Shown: one piece after another, positions 8,381-18,068 of the stretch
Layout: every line of letters starts with the position of its first letter
Numbering within the stretch: position 1 is the stretch's first letter
Assembly: GCF_944324525.1 (NCBI RefSeq)
Contig: NZ_CALUWS010000031.1
Coordinates: 1-33,532 of the forward strand
DNA: 33,532 bases
Source of the DNA: an uncultured Desulfovibrio sp.
Lineage (GTDB): Bacteria; Desulfobacterota; Desulfovibrionia; Desulfovibrionales; Desulfovibrionaceae
Reading direction: 5' to 3'
Position numbers and translations under genes: made by a program
Notes under the pieces: model-generated
The model's database searches: none
The model's input: only the letters and a program-made list of their open reading frames with translations
Told to the model about the DNA's origin: nothing

Positions 8381-8974
8381 CTACTCGACGATGGTTGCCC
8401 GCTTGATGATGACGGGCTCATTGGGCACATCATCATGATACCCGCGGGAACCAGTAGGGACAGCGGCGATCTTGTCCACCACGTTCTGTCCCTTGATGAC
8501 CTTGCCGAACACGGCATAGCCCCAGCCTTCAGGCGTGGCGTTGCGGTAGTTCAGGAAGGAATTGTCCTTGGTGTTGATGAAGAACTGGGCCGTGGCGGAA
8601 TGCGGCTCGCTGGTGCGCGCCATGGCCACGGTGTACTTTTTGTTCTGCAGCCCGTTGGAGGCCTCGTTCTTCACCGGGGCGCGCGTGGGCTTTTCCTTGA
8701 GATCCGGGGTCATGCCGCCGCCCTGGATCATGAAATCCTTGATGACGCGATGAAAGATGGTGCCGTCATACTGGCCGGCCTTGACGTACTGCACGAAGTT
8801 GGAGACCGTCATGGGCGCCTTGCGGGCATCCAGACGCAGCAGGATGTCCCCGTAATTGGTCTCCAGCTTCACGACCGGATCCGCTCCCGCCGCCGACGCC
8901 GGCAGAGGGCCGCACAGACAGAGAGCGCATACGCCGAGCAGGACACACAGGACAAGACGTTTGATACCGGACAT
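8381..8974 (-). CDS. Exported cyclophilin-type peptidyl-prolyl isomerase
   Basis: A 197-residue protein with a signal peptide (basic MSGIKRL, hydrophobic core, A-S-A cleavage region near residue 29) followed by a cyclophilin domain. Typical motifs are [19 protein letters not shown], the GGG-MTPDL loop, [17 protein letters not shown] and [18 protein letters not shown]. The catalytic Arg of FHRVI and the QFFI segment are present. It should speed proline isomerisation during periplasmic folding, like E. coli PpiA. I chose the ATG at 8974, preceded by GAGGTGG, over one 27 nt upstream that would place charged residues before the signal peptide. The gene is monocistronic and divergent from the YccA-type gene. 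Confidence 0.92.
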   Translation of the reverse strand: MSGIKRLVLCVLLGVCALCLCGPLPASAAGADPVVKLETNYGDILLRLDARKAPMTVSNFVQYVKAGQYDGTIFHRVIKDFMIQGGGMTPDLKEKPTRAPVKNEASNGLQNKKYTVAMARTSEPHSATAQFFINTKDNSFLNYRNATPEGWGYAVFGKVIKGQNVVDKIAAVPTGSRGYHDDVPNEPVIIKRATIVE

Positions 8975-9006
8975 CAGGCCACCTCGTGAAAAATCTCTCA
9001 CTGCCT

Positions 9007-9033
9007 TTTATCTCAATTGCCGGAGACTGGCAA
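9007..9033 (-). promoter_or_regulatory. Possible promoter of the cyclophilin gene
   Basis: On the minus strand TTGCCA (9033-9028) and GATAAA (9012-9007) are 15 nt apart, slightly short for sigma70. Position relative to the ATG at 8974 is reasonable. Confidence 0.3.
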
Positions 9034-9083
9034 GAGCATGGCGCGGCTGTCCAAATTTTTTTTGCGGCGGCGGTGAAGGGAGC

Positions 9084-9113
9084 TTGCCAAGCCGGTCACC
9101 CGTCTTATATATA
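9084..9113 (+). promoter_or_regulatory. Promoter of the YccA/BI-1 gene
   Basis: TTGCCA (9084-9089) is followed by a TATATATA tract, giving a TATATA -10 box at 16 nt (9106-9111) or 18 nt (9108-9113). This is the best sigma70 match in the divergent region 8975-9197. Confidence 0.55.
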
Positions 9114-9197
9114 CCATCACTGAAAACCACTCGCCCCATGACGTTTTTCTTCGATCCTGGATACGGGGCGGGTCTCCCTTCCCTGACGGAGGTACAG

Positions 9198-9902
9198 ATG
9201 GAAGTGCATGCTTATTCCAAAGCCCGGAGCAGCGCCAGCGTCAGCGGCATCTTCATGGGCCATGTCTACCGCTGGATGACCATCGGTCTCGGCGTCACCG
9301 CCGTCACGGCTTATGCCGTGGCCAGCAGCCCCAGCCTCGCCTGGGCGATCCTGGGCAATTCCCTCATCATGATCGCGCTCATCGTGGCGCAGATCGGTCT
9401 TGTGGTCGCGCTCAGCGCCGCCATCCACAAGTTCTCGTCGACCACGGCCACGGGCGTCTTTTTGCTGTACGCCCTGCTCAACGGCCTGACCCTGTCCAGC
9501 ATCTTCCTGGTCTATCCCATGGGCAGCATCGCCAATGCCTTCCTGACCTGCACGGGCATGTTCCTGGCCATGTCCATTTACGGCACGGTCACCAAGCGGG
9601 ATCTGACCGGCATGGGCAGCTTCCTGTTCATGGGGCTCATCGGCATCATCATCGCCTCGATCGTGAATATCTTCCTGGCCAGCAGCATGCTGGACTTCGT
9701 CATCAGCTGCGTGGGCGTCATCGTCTTCACCGGTCTGACGGCCTATGACACCCAGAAGCTGCGCCAGTTCGGCGAAGGCGCTCCGCTGAACGACGCTCCC
9801 GCCATCCGGCGCGGCGCCATCCTCGGCGCGCTGACCCTTTATCTGGACTTCATCAACCTTTTCCTCATGCTGCTGCGCCTCTTTGGCGGCAGCCGCGACT
9901 AG
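9198..9902 (+). CDS. BAX inhibitor-1/YccA family inner membrane protein
   Basis: A 234-residue protein with seven predicted membrane helices. The family signature is clear: an early VYRWMTIGLGVTA segment, a LLYALLNGLTLSSIF helix, TGLTAYDTQKLRQ near the C-terminus and GALTLYLDFINLFLMLLRLFG at the end. Members include E. coli YccA (which modulates FtsH) and the YbhL/YetJ proton-sensitive Ca2+ leak channels; the conserved Asp of TAYDTQ and of LYLDFIN are both present. The ATG at 9198 is preceded by GGAGGT. It is followed by an R1 repeat rather than another gene, so it is probably monocistronic. Confidence 0.93.
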   Translation: MEVHAYSKARSSASVSGIFMGHVYRWMTIGLGVTAVTAYAVASSPSLAWAILGNSLIMIALIVAQIGLVVALSAAIHKFSSTTATGVFLLYALLNGLTLSSIFLVYPMGSIANAFLTCTGMFLAMSIYGTVTKRDLTGMGSFLFMGLIGIIIASIVNIFLASSMLDFVISCVGVIVFTGLTAYDTQKLRQFGEGAPLNDAPAIRRGAILGALTLYLDFINLFLMLLRLFGGSRD

Positions 9903-10046
9903 AACGTTTTGCCTTTGAAAAAAGGCTGGACGCGAGGCGGTCGCACAGCGCCGCCCGGCCAAAAGTAAACGGAAAAACCGCTTTTTTTCCGCAAACGACG
10001 GGCTGTCTGGGGTGGAGCGCAAAGCGCTTCCAAACGGAAAACGCTC
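9902..10046 (-). repeat. R1 palindromic intergenic repeat, copy 2
   Basis: Starts at the stop codon of the YccA-type gene. In inverse orientation to the copy at 2294, it contains GCCTTTGAAAAAAGGC, GCGAGGCGG...CAGCGCCGCCCGGCC, GGAAAAACCGC/TTTTTTTCCGC and a closing GCGCAAAGCGC segment. Confidence 0.65.
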
Positions 10047-10090
10047 CAGCTTAGGCTCGCGCGGCAAACCGCGCACGGAACGTATCCATC

Positions 10091-10135
10091 TGGCGGGGGC
10101 AAGGAACGACCTTGTCCCCGCCATGCGTCTTTTTT
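10091..10135 (+). terminator. Terminator or attenuator upstream of rnr
   Basis: TGGCGGGGGCAAGG (10091-10104) pairs along its full length (one G-U) with CCTTGTCCCCGCCA (10110-10123) around a 5-nt loop. Six T follow after a 6-nt gap (10130-10135). It may end the transcript from 9198 or attenuate rnr, which starts 60 nt later. Confidence 0.6.
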
Positions 10136-10195
10136 CCCCTTTTTGCCGTCTGCCGCGCCGGACTCCCGGCAGCGCCCCCTTTCAGGACATTCGCC

Positions 10196-12793
10196 ATGAG
10201 CACACGCCGCGCCCCCGCTCCGTCTGACCGCCCGTCCGCATCCGCTACCGGCTACGAAGCCTCGTTCCCGGAAGGGGGAGATGCCGGGCCCTGCTGGCCG
10301 CCTGTCGGGGAAGACGCCGCCTTCGTGCCCACCGCCGCGGATCTGGCTGAGAAAGAAGATGGCGAAGCGGGAGACGGCGGCCCCGTGGAGCCGCCCCGCC
10401 GCCCCGTCGTCTCCGGGGACGGCGACGATCCCAACGGCGACGATCCCGACGGCGATACGCCCGACGGACTTGTCCACGCCCTGTCCCGCCGCATCCTGAC
10501 CGCCCTTGCCCGCCAGCAGCGCCCCATGCGGCTGGACGGACTGCTGCGGGTGCTCGGCCTGCCGCGCCGGGCCCGCAAGGAGCTGGAAGCCGCGCTGGAC
10601 GGACTGGCGCGGGAAGGCAAGGCCGTACGCCAGCGCGGCGGGCTCTGGTCGCGGGCCGACAGCCTGCGGGAAGTGCGCGGCCGCTACATGGCCCTGCGCA
10701 GCGGCGCGGGCGCCTTCGTCACGCCGCTTGACGCGCGCGGGCAGGTGACGGGGCCGGATGTCTTCATCCATCCCCTGCAGGCCGGGGAAGCCTGGCACAC
10801 GGACATGGTGCGGGTGCTGCTGGCCCCGCGAGGGCGGCAGGTGCGCGGGCGCAGCCCTGAAGGCCGCATCGTGGAAGTGCTGGAACGCGGCTGCCGCCAG
10901 CTGCCGGCCCATGTGCTGGACCGGGCGGGTGGCCGCCTGCACTGCCGGGCGGCGGACAGCCGGCTGGATGTGTCCTTCAGCGTGGACATGTCCCCGGCGC
11001 TGGACACGCCGCCGCCACGCGGGGCGCTCGTCCTGCTCGAACCGGAACGCCGTCTGGCGTCCGATCTCTGGCAGGCCCGCCTGCTGGAGGTCATCGGCCA
11101 TGAGGACAGTGTGGCCGTGCAGGAAAATCTGGTCAAACTCAATCATCAGGTGCCGCTGGCCTTTCCCCCGCGCGCCGAAGCCGAGGCCCAGGCCCTGCCC
11201 GCCGAACCCTCGGCCGAGGACATGGCCGGTCGCGAGGACCTGCGCCCGCTGGTACTGGTGACCATCGACGGGGCCGACGCCCGCGACTTCGACGACGCCA
11301 TCGGCGTGGAGGCCCTGCCCGACGGCTGGCTGCTGCGCGTGGCCATCGCCGACGTGAGCCATTATGTGCGCCCGCGCACGGCGCTGGATACGGAAGCGCT
11401 GGCGCGCGGCAATTCCTGGTATTTCCCCGCCTCGGTGGAGCCCATGCTGCCCCCGGCCCTGAGCAACGGCCTGTGCAGCCTCAATCCCGATGCCAACCGC
11501 CTTTGCCTGACGGCGGAAGTGCGCTTCAACCGGCGGGGCCTGCCGGTGAGCGCGCGTTTCTTCCCGGCGGTCATGCGCTCGGCGGCCCGCCTCACCTACG
11601 AGGAGACGGAAGCCGCCCTCGTGCGCCGGGAGCCTGACGCCTGCGCCCGCCTGACGGCCCGGCCGCGCGGCGACGAGATCTTTGCCATGCTGGAAGAGGC
11701 CTTCCGGCTGTACGAGGCCCTGCATGCCGCGCGCACCTCGCGCGGCAGTCTGGATTTCGACCTGCCGGAAGCGCGGTACGAACTGACGCCGGACGGGCGT
11801 CTGGCCGGCATCGGACGGCGCGAACGCCTGACCGCTCACCGGCTCATCGAGGAATGCATGCTGGCGGCCAATGAGGCCGTGGCGCGCTTCCTCGGCGGCA
11901 CGTCGCCGCAGGAGGCGGCGACGCCCTTCCTTTACCGCGTGCATCCCCGGCCCGACGCCGAACGGCTGGAAGCGCTGTTCGACTCCCTGAAGGCCATCGC
12001 GCCGGAGCTGCTGCCGCCGCGGCCGGACGCGGCCGCCCTGCAGGGCATCCTGAACGGCGTGCGGGAGACGGAACAGGAATTCCTCATCAACCGCCTCTGC
12101 CTGCGAGCCATGCCGCAGGCCCGCTATCAACCGTGGAACGAGGGCCATTTCGGTCTGGCCTCCCCGGCCTATTGTCACTTCACCTCGCCCATCCGCCGGT
12201 ATGCGGACCTGCTGGTGCATCGGGCGCTCCGGCAGAAGCTGGGTTGCGGCACGGGCAGCGTGCCCGGCGGGCAAAAGCTGCTGCGGGTGGCGGATCAGCT
12301 CAACCGCCGGGAACGCGAAGCCATGGAATGCGAGCGGGAGATGGCCCGGCGGCTGGCCTGCATCGCCCTGCGCGACGACATCGGCCGGCGTTTCGACGGC
12401 GTGATCTCCGGCGTGACGGAATTCGGCGTCTTCGTGGAGCTGGAGTCCATGCCCGTGGAAGGCATGATCCGGGTCGAGGATCTGGGCAACGACTGGTTTT
12501 CGCTGGATGAACGCCGCCACGCGCTGGTGGGGCAACGCAGCGGCGTCATCTGGGCGCTGGGCCGGCCGGTGGCGGTCCGCCTTGCCGACGTGCACACCGG
12601 GCGGCTGGAGATCCGCCTCGTGCCGGCTGACGCCAGGCTTGCCGCGCGCGGCCGTCCCGACGGGCAGCGCCCGTCACGGCGGCCCGTTTCCCGGCAGGGA
12701 CGCGCCCCGGGCGCGAAGCCTGCCGCCCCGCACAGGCCCGGACGGCCCGCCCGCCGTCAGGAAAAACGGCAGGGCCGCGGGAGGAAGCGCTGA
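10196..12793 (+). CDS. rnr: Ribonuclease R (RNB-type 3'-5' exoribonuclease)
   Basis: An 865-residue exoribonuclease that degrades structured RNA. An acidic, Pro/Asp-rich, probably disordered extension (about 1-85) comes before a winged-helix domain (about 88-150). The RNB catalytic core contains DGADARDFDDAI (about 358-369), whose Asp residues bind the two metal ions, and FTSPIRRYADLLVHRAL near its end. The S1 domain (about 730-810) is followed by a basic Arg/Lys tail typical of RNase R. The ATG at 10196 is the last start before the conserved part; its ribosome binding site is weak. The TGA overlaps the murJ start by one base, so translation is probably coupled. Confidence 0.95.
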   Translation: MSTRRAPAPSDRPSASATGYEASFPEGGDAGPCWPPVGEDAAFVPTAADLAEKEDGEAGDGGPVEPPRRPVVSGDGDDPNGDDPDGDTPDGLVHALSRRILTALARQQRPMRLDGLLRVLGLPRRARKELEAALDGLAREGKAVRQRGGLWSRADSLREVRGRYMALRSGAGAFVTPLDARGQVTGPDVFIHPLQAGEAWHTDMVRVLLAPRGRQVRGRSPEGRIVEVLERGCRQLPAHVLDRAGGRLHCRAADSRLDVSFSVDMSPALDTPPPRGALVLLEPERRLASDLWQARLLEVIGHEDSVAVQENLVKLNHQVPLAFPPRAEAEAQALPAEPSAEDMAGREDLRPLVLVTIDGADARDFDDAIGVEALPDGWLLRVAIADVSHYVRPRTALDTEALARGNSWYFPASVEPMLPPALSNGLCSLNPDANRLCLTAEVRFNRRGLPVSARFFPAVMRSAARLTYEETEAALVRREPDACARLTARPRGDEIFAMLEEAFRLYEALHAARTSRGSLDFDLPEARYELTPDGRLAGIGRRERLTAHRLIEECMLAANEAVARFLGGTSPQEAATPFLYRVHPRPDAERLEALFDSLKAIAPELLPPRPDAAALQGILNGVRETEQEFLINRLCLRAMPQARYQPWNEGHFGLASPAYCHFTSPIRRYADLLVHRALRQKLGCGTGSVPGGQKLLRVADQLNRREREAMECEREMARRLACIALRDDIGRRFDGVISGVTEFGVFVELESMPVEGMIRVEDLGNDWFSLDERRHALVGQRSGVIWALGRPVAVRLADVHTGRLEIRLVPADARLAARGRPDGQRPSRRPVSRQGRAPGAKPAAPHRPGRPARRQEKRQGRGRKR

Positions 12794-14421
12794 TGGGCCT
12801 GCTCTCCGGCAGTCAGCGCATGGGCGCGGCGGCCTTGCTGCTGGCCGCCAGCACCATCCTCTCCCGCCTCATGGGGCTCGTGCGCGACAAGATCATTTCC
12901 TGGCAGTTCGGCGCGGGCAGCGAGGCGGACATGTACTTTGCCGCCTTCATGGTGCCGGACATCATCAACAGCCTGCTGGCCGGGGGGATCATGTCCATCA
13001 CCATGCTCCCCCTGCTGTCCCGGCGCTTCGCCGAGGACGAGGCGGACGCCTGGCGCTTCTTTTCCTGCGTCTTCTGCTGGATGCTCCTCGCCTCGCTGCT
13101 GGCGACGGGCGCGGGCATGCTGGGGGCCGAACCCCTTGCCCGCCTCACCGCGCCCGGCTTCGACGCGGCGCAGATCGACCGGCTGGCCTTCTTCATGCGG
13201 ATCATTCTGCCGGCGCAGGTCTTCTTCCTCTGCGGGGCCTGCATGACGGCCCTGCTCTTCCTGCGGCGGCAGTTCCGCGTCCCGGCCCTGACGCCACTCA
13301 TCTATAATGGCGGCATCATCCTGGGCGGGCTTTGTCTGCCGTGGTGCGCGCAGGCGCTGGCCCTGCCGCCGCAGTGGGAGCTCGGCGGCATGAGCGGCTA
13401 TTGCGTGGGCGTGACCCTCGGCGCGGCCGTGGGGGCCTTCTGGCTGCCCTGGCGGGTGGCGCGCGCCCAGGGCCTGCATCTGGAGTGGCGGCTCGCCCAT
13501 CCGCTCTTCCGACGCTTTTTGCTGACGGCCCTCCCGCTCATGCTGGGCCAGACCATCATCCTCATGGACGAGCAGTTCCTGCGCCTGTTCGGCTCCATGC
13601 TGCCCGACGGCAACGTCAGCCTGCTCAACTACGCCCGCCGCATCACGCAGGTCCCGGTGGGCCTCATGGGGCAGGCCGCCGCCGTGGCGTCCTATCCCTT
13701 CCTGGTGGCGCTGGTCACCAGCGGCGAGCGGGAACGTTTCGACAGCACCCTTTCCACGGCCCTGCGGGCCAGCGTCGGCCTCATCATCCCCGCCGCCATC
13801 TGGCTGGGGCTGGCCGCCCGGCCGGTGCTCACCGTCATCTTTCAGGGCGGACGCTTCGGCGCGGCGGAAACGCTGGCCTGCACGCCGCTCCTCCAGATCA
13901 TGCTGGCCGCCACGCCGCTGTGGATCGTCTACATGGTGCTGGTGCGGGCCTTCTATGCCGGCGGCGACACCATCACGCCCGCCGTCACGGGAACCATCAT
14001 GACCGTGCTGGCCCTGCCCTGCTACTATTACTGGGCCGTGCCGCACGGAGCCTGGGCCGTCAGTCTCGTCTCCAGCCTGAGCGTCAGCGCCTATGTACTC
14101 TGGCTCATGGTCATCTGGTGGCGGCGCCGGGGCGGCGGCGCCTTTGCCGGACTGGGGAGTCTGGCCCTGCGGACGCTGCTCTGCGGCCTGCCCGCGGGCG
14201 CGGCGGCGGCCTGGGCGCAATCCCTGCCCTGGGGGGCCTGGTGCGCCGCCCGACTGGGCGGCCCCCTCCCGCCGCTGGCCGACGCGCTCCTGCTGCTGGC
14301 CGTGAGCGGCGGCCTCTTCGTCCTGCTCTTTGCCGCCCTCGCCCGGCGGCTGGCCCCGGAGGTGCTCGCCCCCGTCCTGCGGCGGCTGCGGCGCGGACGT
14401 CCGGAGCCGCCCGCCGCCTGA
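12793..14421 (+). CDS. murJ: MurJ lipid II flippase (MviN family)
   Basis: A 542-residue polytopic protein (about 14 membrane helices) of the MOP superfamily that flips lipid-linked peptidoglycan precursor across the inner membrane. The N-terminus AAALLLAASTILSRLMGLVRDKIISWQFG is the family signature; conserved Arg residues of the central cavity (SRLMGLVRD and FLRRQFRVPAL) are seen, and the NYARRITQVPVG motif lies mid-protein. Length is slightly above E. coli MurJ (511). The start overlaps the rnr stop (TGATG), suggesting a two-gene transcript. Confidence 0.95.
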   Translation: MGLLSGSQRMGAAALLLAASTILSRLMGLVRDKIISWQFGAGSEADMYFAAFMVPDIINSLLAGGIMSITMLPLLSRRFAEDEADAWRFFSCVFCWMLLASLLATGAGMLGAEPLARLTAPGFDAAQIDRLAFFMRIILPAQVFFLCGACMTALLFLRRQFRVPALTPLIYNGGIILGGLCLPWCAQALALPPQWELGGMSGYCVGVTLGAAVGAFWLPWRVARAQGLHLEWRLAHPLFRRFLLTALPLMLGQTIILMDEQFLRLFGSMLPDGNVSLLNYARRITQVPVGLMGQAAAVASYPFLVALVTSGERERFDSTLSTALRASVGLIIPAAIWLGLAARPVLTVIFQGGRFGAAETLACTPLLQIMLAATPLWIVYMVLVRAFYAGGDTITPAVTGTIMTVLALPCYYYWAVPHGAWAVSLVSSLSVSAYVLWLMVIWWRRRGGGAFAGLGSLALRTLLCGLPAGAAAAWAQSLPWGAWCAARLGGPLPPLADALLLLAVSGGLFVLLFAALARRLAPEVLAPVLRRLRRGRPEPPAA

Positions 14422-14446
14422 GCGGAAGCCCTCTGCGGAATTCCCC

Positions 14447-14474
14447 TTGACAGGACAGGGATTTTTACTATAGT
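14447..14474 (+). promoter_or_regulatory. Strong sigma70 promoter of the PxxKW gene
   Basis: A perfect TTGACA (14447-14452), 16-nt spacer and TATAGT (14469-14474; 5 of 6). This is the best consensus promoter in the window and predicts high expression of the small protein behind it. Confidence 0.8.
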
Positions 14475-14523
14475 TGCCCATTCCGAAGAATTACCAGCGC
14501 CGCGGCGCTATGGAGGTACAAGT

Positions 14524-14787
14524 ATGACTGCTCTGCAGAATGCCGTCAAAACGGCTGATGGTGTGGCTGTGAACGGCATCACCGTTCTCCCCGTGGTGGA
14601 AAAGTGCGAAGGCTGCGATCGCGTGCGGGAGTTCGAAGGCCAGAACTTCTGCTCCAGCTACCCCAATCCTGAGCGCAAGTGGGCGGGCGGACGCTGCAAC
14701 TTTGCCACCCACGTGAAGGTGCAGGTGGCTGCCGCCGCCAAGGTCAACCCCCTCAAGGCGTCCAAGCGCGCCGCCAAGGGTCGTTAG
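14524..14787 (+). CDS. PxxKW family cysteine-rich small protein
   Basis: An 87-residue protein with four cysteines: CEGC (residues 28-31), FCSSYPNP (Cys 43) and GRCNFATH (Cys 59). The central PERKW motif fits the PxxKW cysteine-rich family seen in sulfate reducers; its function is not established. The Cys set could bind Zn or an Fe-S cluster. The C-terminus is Ala/Lys-rich and basic (KRAAKGR), which could contact RNA or DNA. The gene has a near-consensus promoter, a GGAGGT ribosome binding site and its own terminator, so it is a strongly expressed monocistron. Family naming rests on the motif only. Confidence 0.7.
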   Translation: MTALQNAVKTADGVAVNGITVLPVVEKCEGCDRVREFEGQNFCSSYPNPERKWAGGRCNFATHVKVQVAAAAKVNPLKASKRAAKGR

Positions 14788-14836
14788 GCCGTACGCATCT
14801 CGTGTCGTCCCTCCTGTGGGGCGTCCCTATTTCTCA

Positions 14837-14863
14837 AGGAGGCCCGTCGGGCCTCCTTTTTTT
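14837..14863 (+). terminator. Intrinsic terminator of the PxxKW gene
   Basis: AGGAGGCCC (14837-14845) and GGGCCTCCT (14849-14857) with a 3-nt loop, running into seven T (14857-14863). Confidence 0.9.
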
Positions 14864-14893
14864 CATCCCGACGGGATGCTTTCGGAGTCTGCC

Positions 14894-16144
14894 ATGTCCG
14901 CACAACCGCTGCTTGACGCGCTGCTGCACCATCTGAGCGCGCAGGGCGATACCGTGGAAACCCTGCAACGCCGCCTCACGGCCTTCCGGGCGCTCGGCCC
15001 GGAGAACGGCGGCGACGGCGAGATGCCCAAGGCCCGCCAGATAGCCGATCTGCTCGGCGGTCCGGGCTCCCCCTTCACGCTGCGCTGGTGCAATGCGCCG
15101 GACGCGCGCGTGTCCTGCGGGGAGCGCCCCAACCTCATCGCCCATCTGCCCGGCAGGGAAGCGCGGACCCTCTGGCTCTTCGCCCATACGGACGTAGTGC
15201 CCGCCGGGCCGGAGACCTCCTGGACGAGCGACCCCTGGACCGTGCGCCGGGAGGGCGACCTGCTCTATGGGCGCGGCGTGGAGGACAATCAGCAGGGCCT
15301 CGTGAGCATACTGCTGCTGGCAGCCGCCCTGCGCGCCGCGCTGGACGCCGGCGCGGAACGTCCCACGCCGGGCCTCGGTCTGGTCTTCATGGCGGATGAG
15401 GAATGCGGCAATGCCAAGGGGCTGCAGCATGTCCTTGAACAGGCCGGAGATATGTTCCGGCCGGAAGATCTGTATATCGTGCCCGATTCGGGCTCGCCGG
15501 ACGGCTCGGAAGTGGAAGTGGCCGAAAAGCATGTGCTCTGGCTGCGCGTGCGCACCGCCGGCCGCCAGTGCCATGCCTCGCAGCCGCAATGCGGGGTCAA
15601 CGCCTTCGTGGCCGGGGCCGCCGCCGTGCTGGCCTGCGCCGGACTGGCGGAGGATTTCCCCCAGACGGATGCGCTCTTCCAGCCGCCCTGTTCCACCTTC
15701 GTGCCCACACGGCATGAGGGCGGGGCCGACAGCATCAACATCCTCCCGGGCGACGACTGTTTTTATGTGGACTGCCGCCTGCTGCCGGACGTGACGCCCG
15801 AAAGCGTGCTGGAAGCCGCACGGGCGCGCACCGCGGACGTGGCCCGGCGCTTCGGCGTCGAGATCACGGTGGACATCCACCACCATCAGGCGGCCAGCGT
15901 CACCCCGCAGGACAGCCCCGTGGTCGGCGCGCTGAGCGATGCCGTCGCCGCCGTCTATGGCGTGACGGCCCGGCCCGTGGGCATCGGCGGGGCCACGGTG
16001 GCGGCGTTGCTGCGCCGCCGGGGCCTGCCCGCCGTGGTCTGGAGCCGCCTGCTCGGCACCTGCCATCAGCCTGACGAACATTCGTCCATCGCCGCCACCC
16101 TCGGCGACGCCAAGGTCTTTGCCCATGTGCTCTGCCGCTGCTGA
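14894..16144 (+). CDS. M20 family metallopeptidase (DapE/ArgE/dipeptidase-like)
   Basis: A 416-residue di-zinc hydrolase. Metal ligands are visible in HTDVVP (His98, Asp100), [10 protein letters not shown] (Asp131) and ADEECGN; the later C-terminal segment [12 protein letters not shown] supplies the last His. The lid/dimerisation domain lies between about 210 and 320. M20 members remove acyl groups or cleave dipeptides (DapE, ArgE, PepV). The substrate cannot be told from sequence; a role in lysine/DAP synthesis is possible because dapA lies 8 kb downstream, but they are not adjacent. The ATG at 14894 has CGGAG 9 nt upstream. The stop overlaps the mnmG start by 20 nt. Confidence 0.88.
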   Translation: MSAQPLLDALLHHLSAQGDTVETLQRRLTAFRALGPENGGDGEMPKARQIADLLGGPGSPFTLRWCNAPDARVSCGERPNLIAHLPGREARTLWLFAHTDVVPAGPETSWTSDPWTVRREGDLLYGRGVEDNQQGLVSILLLAAALRAALDAGAERPTPGLGLVFMADEECGNAKGLQHVLEQAGDMFRPEDLYIVPDSGSPDGSEVEVAEKHVLWLRVRTAGRQCHASQPQCGVNAFVAGAAAVLACAGLAEDFPQTDALFQPPCSTFVPTRHEGGADSINILPGDDCFYVDCRLLPDVTPESVLEAARARTADVARRFGVEITVDIHHHQAASVTPQDSPVVGALSDAVAAVYGVTARPVGIGGATVAALLRRRGLPAVVWSRLLGTCHQPDEHSSIAATLGDAKVFAHVLCRC

Positions 16145-18023
16145 CCCCTCCGCCCGAAACACCTTTGCGGCCATCGTGGTGGGCGGCGGCCATGCCGGCT
16201 GCGAAGCCGCCGCCGCGCTGGCCCGGCTGGGGCATCCCACCCTGCTCGTGACCGGCAACGTGGACCGGCTGGGCCATCTGTCCTGCAATCCGGCCATCGG
16301 CGGACTGGCCAAGGGCCACATGGTGCGCGAGATCGACGCTCTCGGCGGCATGATGGGCCTCTGGGCCGACGCGGCGGGCATCCAGTTCCGCACGCTCAAC
16401 ATGAGCAAAGGCCCGGCCGTGCGGGCCACCCGCGCCCAGATGGACCGGCAGGCCTATATGAAGGCGGTGCGCGACACCCTGTATGCCCTGCCGAACCTGC
16501 GCATCTGGCAGGATGAGGCGGTGGACATCCTTACGGACGACGGCGGCGCCTGCGGCGTGCTGACCGCGCTGGGGCAGCGCTTTTACGCGCCGCACGTCCT
16601 GCTCACCACGGGGACCTTCCTGGAAGGGCGCATCCATGTGGGGCTTACCCACCTGCCCGGCGGACGGCTGGGCGACGCGCCGGCCCACGGGCTTTCCGAC
16701 GCCCTGCGGCGGCTGGGCTTCCGGCTGGGCCGCCTCAAGACCGGCACCTGCCCGCGCCTTTTGCGCTCGTCCATCGACTACGCGCGACTGGAGGAACAGC
16801 GGGGCGACACGCCGCCGCCGCGCTTCAGCTTTCGCGGCCCGGGCCCGGTGCTGCCGCAGGTGAGCTGCCATATCACCTGGACCAATGAGGCCGCCCATGC
16901 GGCCATCCGCAGCGGTTTCGACCGCTCGCCCCTGTTCACGGGCGTCATCGAGGGCACCGGCGCACGCTACTGTCCGTCGGTGGAGGACAAGGTGGCCCGC
17001 TTCCCCGAGCGCGAACGCCACCAGATCTTCCTGGAGCCCGAAGGCCTCGACAGTGCCGAAGTCTATGCCAACGGCATCTCCACCAGCCTGCCGCTGGACG
17101 TGCAGCAGGCCATGCTCGCGGCCATCCCCGGCCTGGAGAAGGCCGTCATGGTGCGGCCCGGCTACGCCATCGAATACGATTACGCCAATCCCATACAGCT
17201 CACGCCCACGCTGGAGAGCAAGCCCGTGTCCGGCCTCTGGCTGGCCGGGCAGATCAACGGCACGTCCGGCTACGAGGAAGCGGCGGCGCAAGGGCTGTGG
17301 GCGGCGCTCAACATCTCCTGCCGCCTGCGCGACCTGCCGCCCTTCCTGCCTGACCGCGCCTCGTCCTACATGGCCGTGCTGGTGGACGACCTGGTCACGC
17401 TGGGCACGGAGGAGCCGTACCGCATGTTCACCTCCCGCGCCGAGCACCGCCTGCTTTTGCGGGAGGACAATGCCGATGCCCGCCTGACGCCGCTGGGCCG
17501 GGAGCTGGGCCTCGTGGACGATGCCCACTGGGAGCTTTTCCAGCGCAAGCAGGAGGGGGCCGAACGGCTGCGCCGCCTGCTGGAGACGGAACGACTGCCC
17601 TCCTCCCTGCCGGACGCGAGCCTGCACGGGCGCACGCTGGCCGAAGCCCTGCGCCGTCCCGAACTGGAGCTTGACCAGCTGGCCGCCTGGCATGCCGGCC
17701 TTGCCGCCCTGCTGGCCGACGAGACGGAAGCCGCCTTCAGCGTGCAAGTGGACATCAAGTATGCGGGCTATCTGGAACGTCAACGCGAGCTGGTCGCCAG
17801 GGCAAGGCTCCTGGAATCGGTTCCCTTGCCGGAAAATATGGAGTATAGTGCCGTGGTCGGCCTCTCTCGTGAGGTGGAAGAAAAGCTGCAACGCGTACGG
17901 CCGCGCAATCTGGGACAGGCCGGGCGCATTTCCGGCGTCACTCCCGCGGCCGTCAGTTGTCTGGAAATTCACCTGCACAAGCAGGGCCTGCTGCGTACCC
18001 CCCCGCCGGCAGCCTCCCGCTGA
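16125..18023 (+). CDS. mnmG: tRNA uridine-5-carboxymethylaminomethyl modification enzyme MnmG
   Basis: A 632-residue FAD protein that with MnmE installs the cmnm5/nm5 group at U34 of several tRNAs. The dinucleotide-binding motif [10 protein letters not shown] lies at residues 23-32; other family signatures are [54 protein letters not shown] and the C-terminal YAGYLERQ. Length is normal (about 630). The ATG at 16125 overlaps the M20 gene and has only a weak AAGG upstream. A TTG 6 nt further up is an alternative. No mnmE is visible. Confidence 0.96.
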   Translation: MCSAAADPSARNTFAAIVVGGGHAGCEAAAALARLGHPTLLVTGNVDRLGHLSCNPAIGGLAKGHMVREIDALGGMMGLWADAAGIQFRTLNMSKGPAVRATRAQMDRQAYMKAVRDTLYALPNLRIWQDEAVDILTDDGGACGVLTALGQRFYAPHVLLTTGTFLEGRIHVGLTHLPGGRLGDAPAHGLSDALRRLGFRLGRLKTGTCPRLLRSSIDYARLEEQRGDTPPPRFSFRGPGPVLPQVSCHITWTNEAAHAAIRSGFDRSPLFTGVIEGTGARYCPSVEDKVARFPERERHQIFLEPEGLDSAEVYANGISTSLPLDVQQAMLAAIPGLEKAVMVRPGYAIEYDYANPIQLTPTLESKPVSGLWLAGQINGTSGYEEAAAQGLWAALNISCRLRDLPPFLPDRASSYMAVLVDDLVTLGTEEPYRMFTSRAEHRLLLREDNADARLTPLGRELGLVDDAHWELFQRKQEGAERLRRLLETERLPSSLPDASLHGRTLAEALRRPELELDQLAAWHAGLAALLADETEAAFSVQVDIKYAGYLERQRELVARARLLESVPLPENMEYSAVVGLSREVEEKLQRVRPRNLGQAGRISGVTPAAVSCLEIHLHKQGLLRTPPPAASR

Positions 18024-18068
18024 ACCCGCGGCCTGCACGCCGCATGTCGCCAACGTTCGGAGAAACGC

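Noticed and set aside
9899-12595. 898-aa open frame opposite rnr
   Set aside because: Antisense to a complete RNase R; His/Gln/Arg-rich low-complexity composition.
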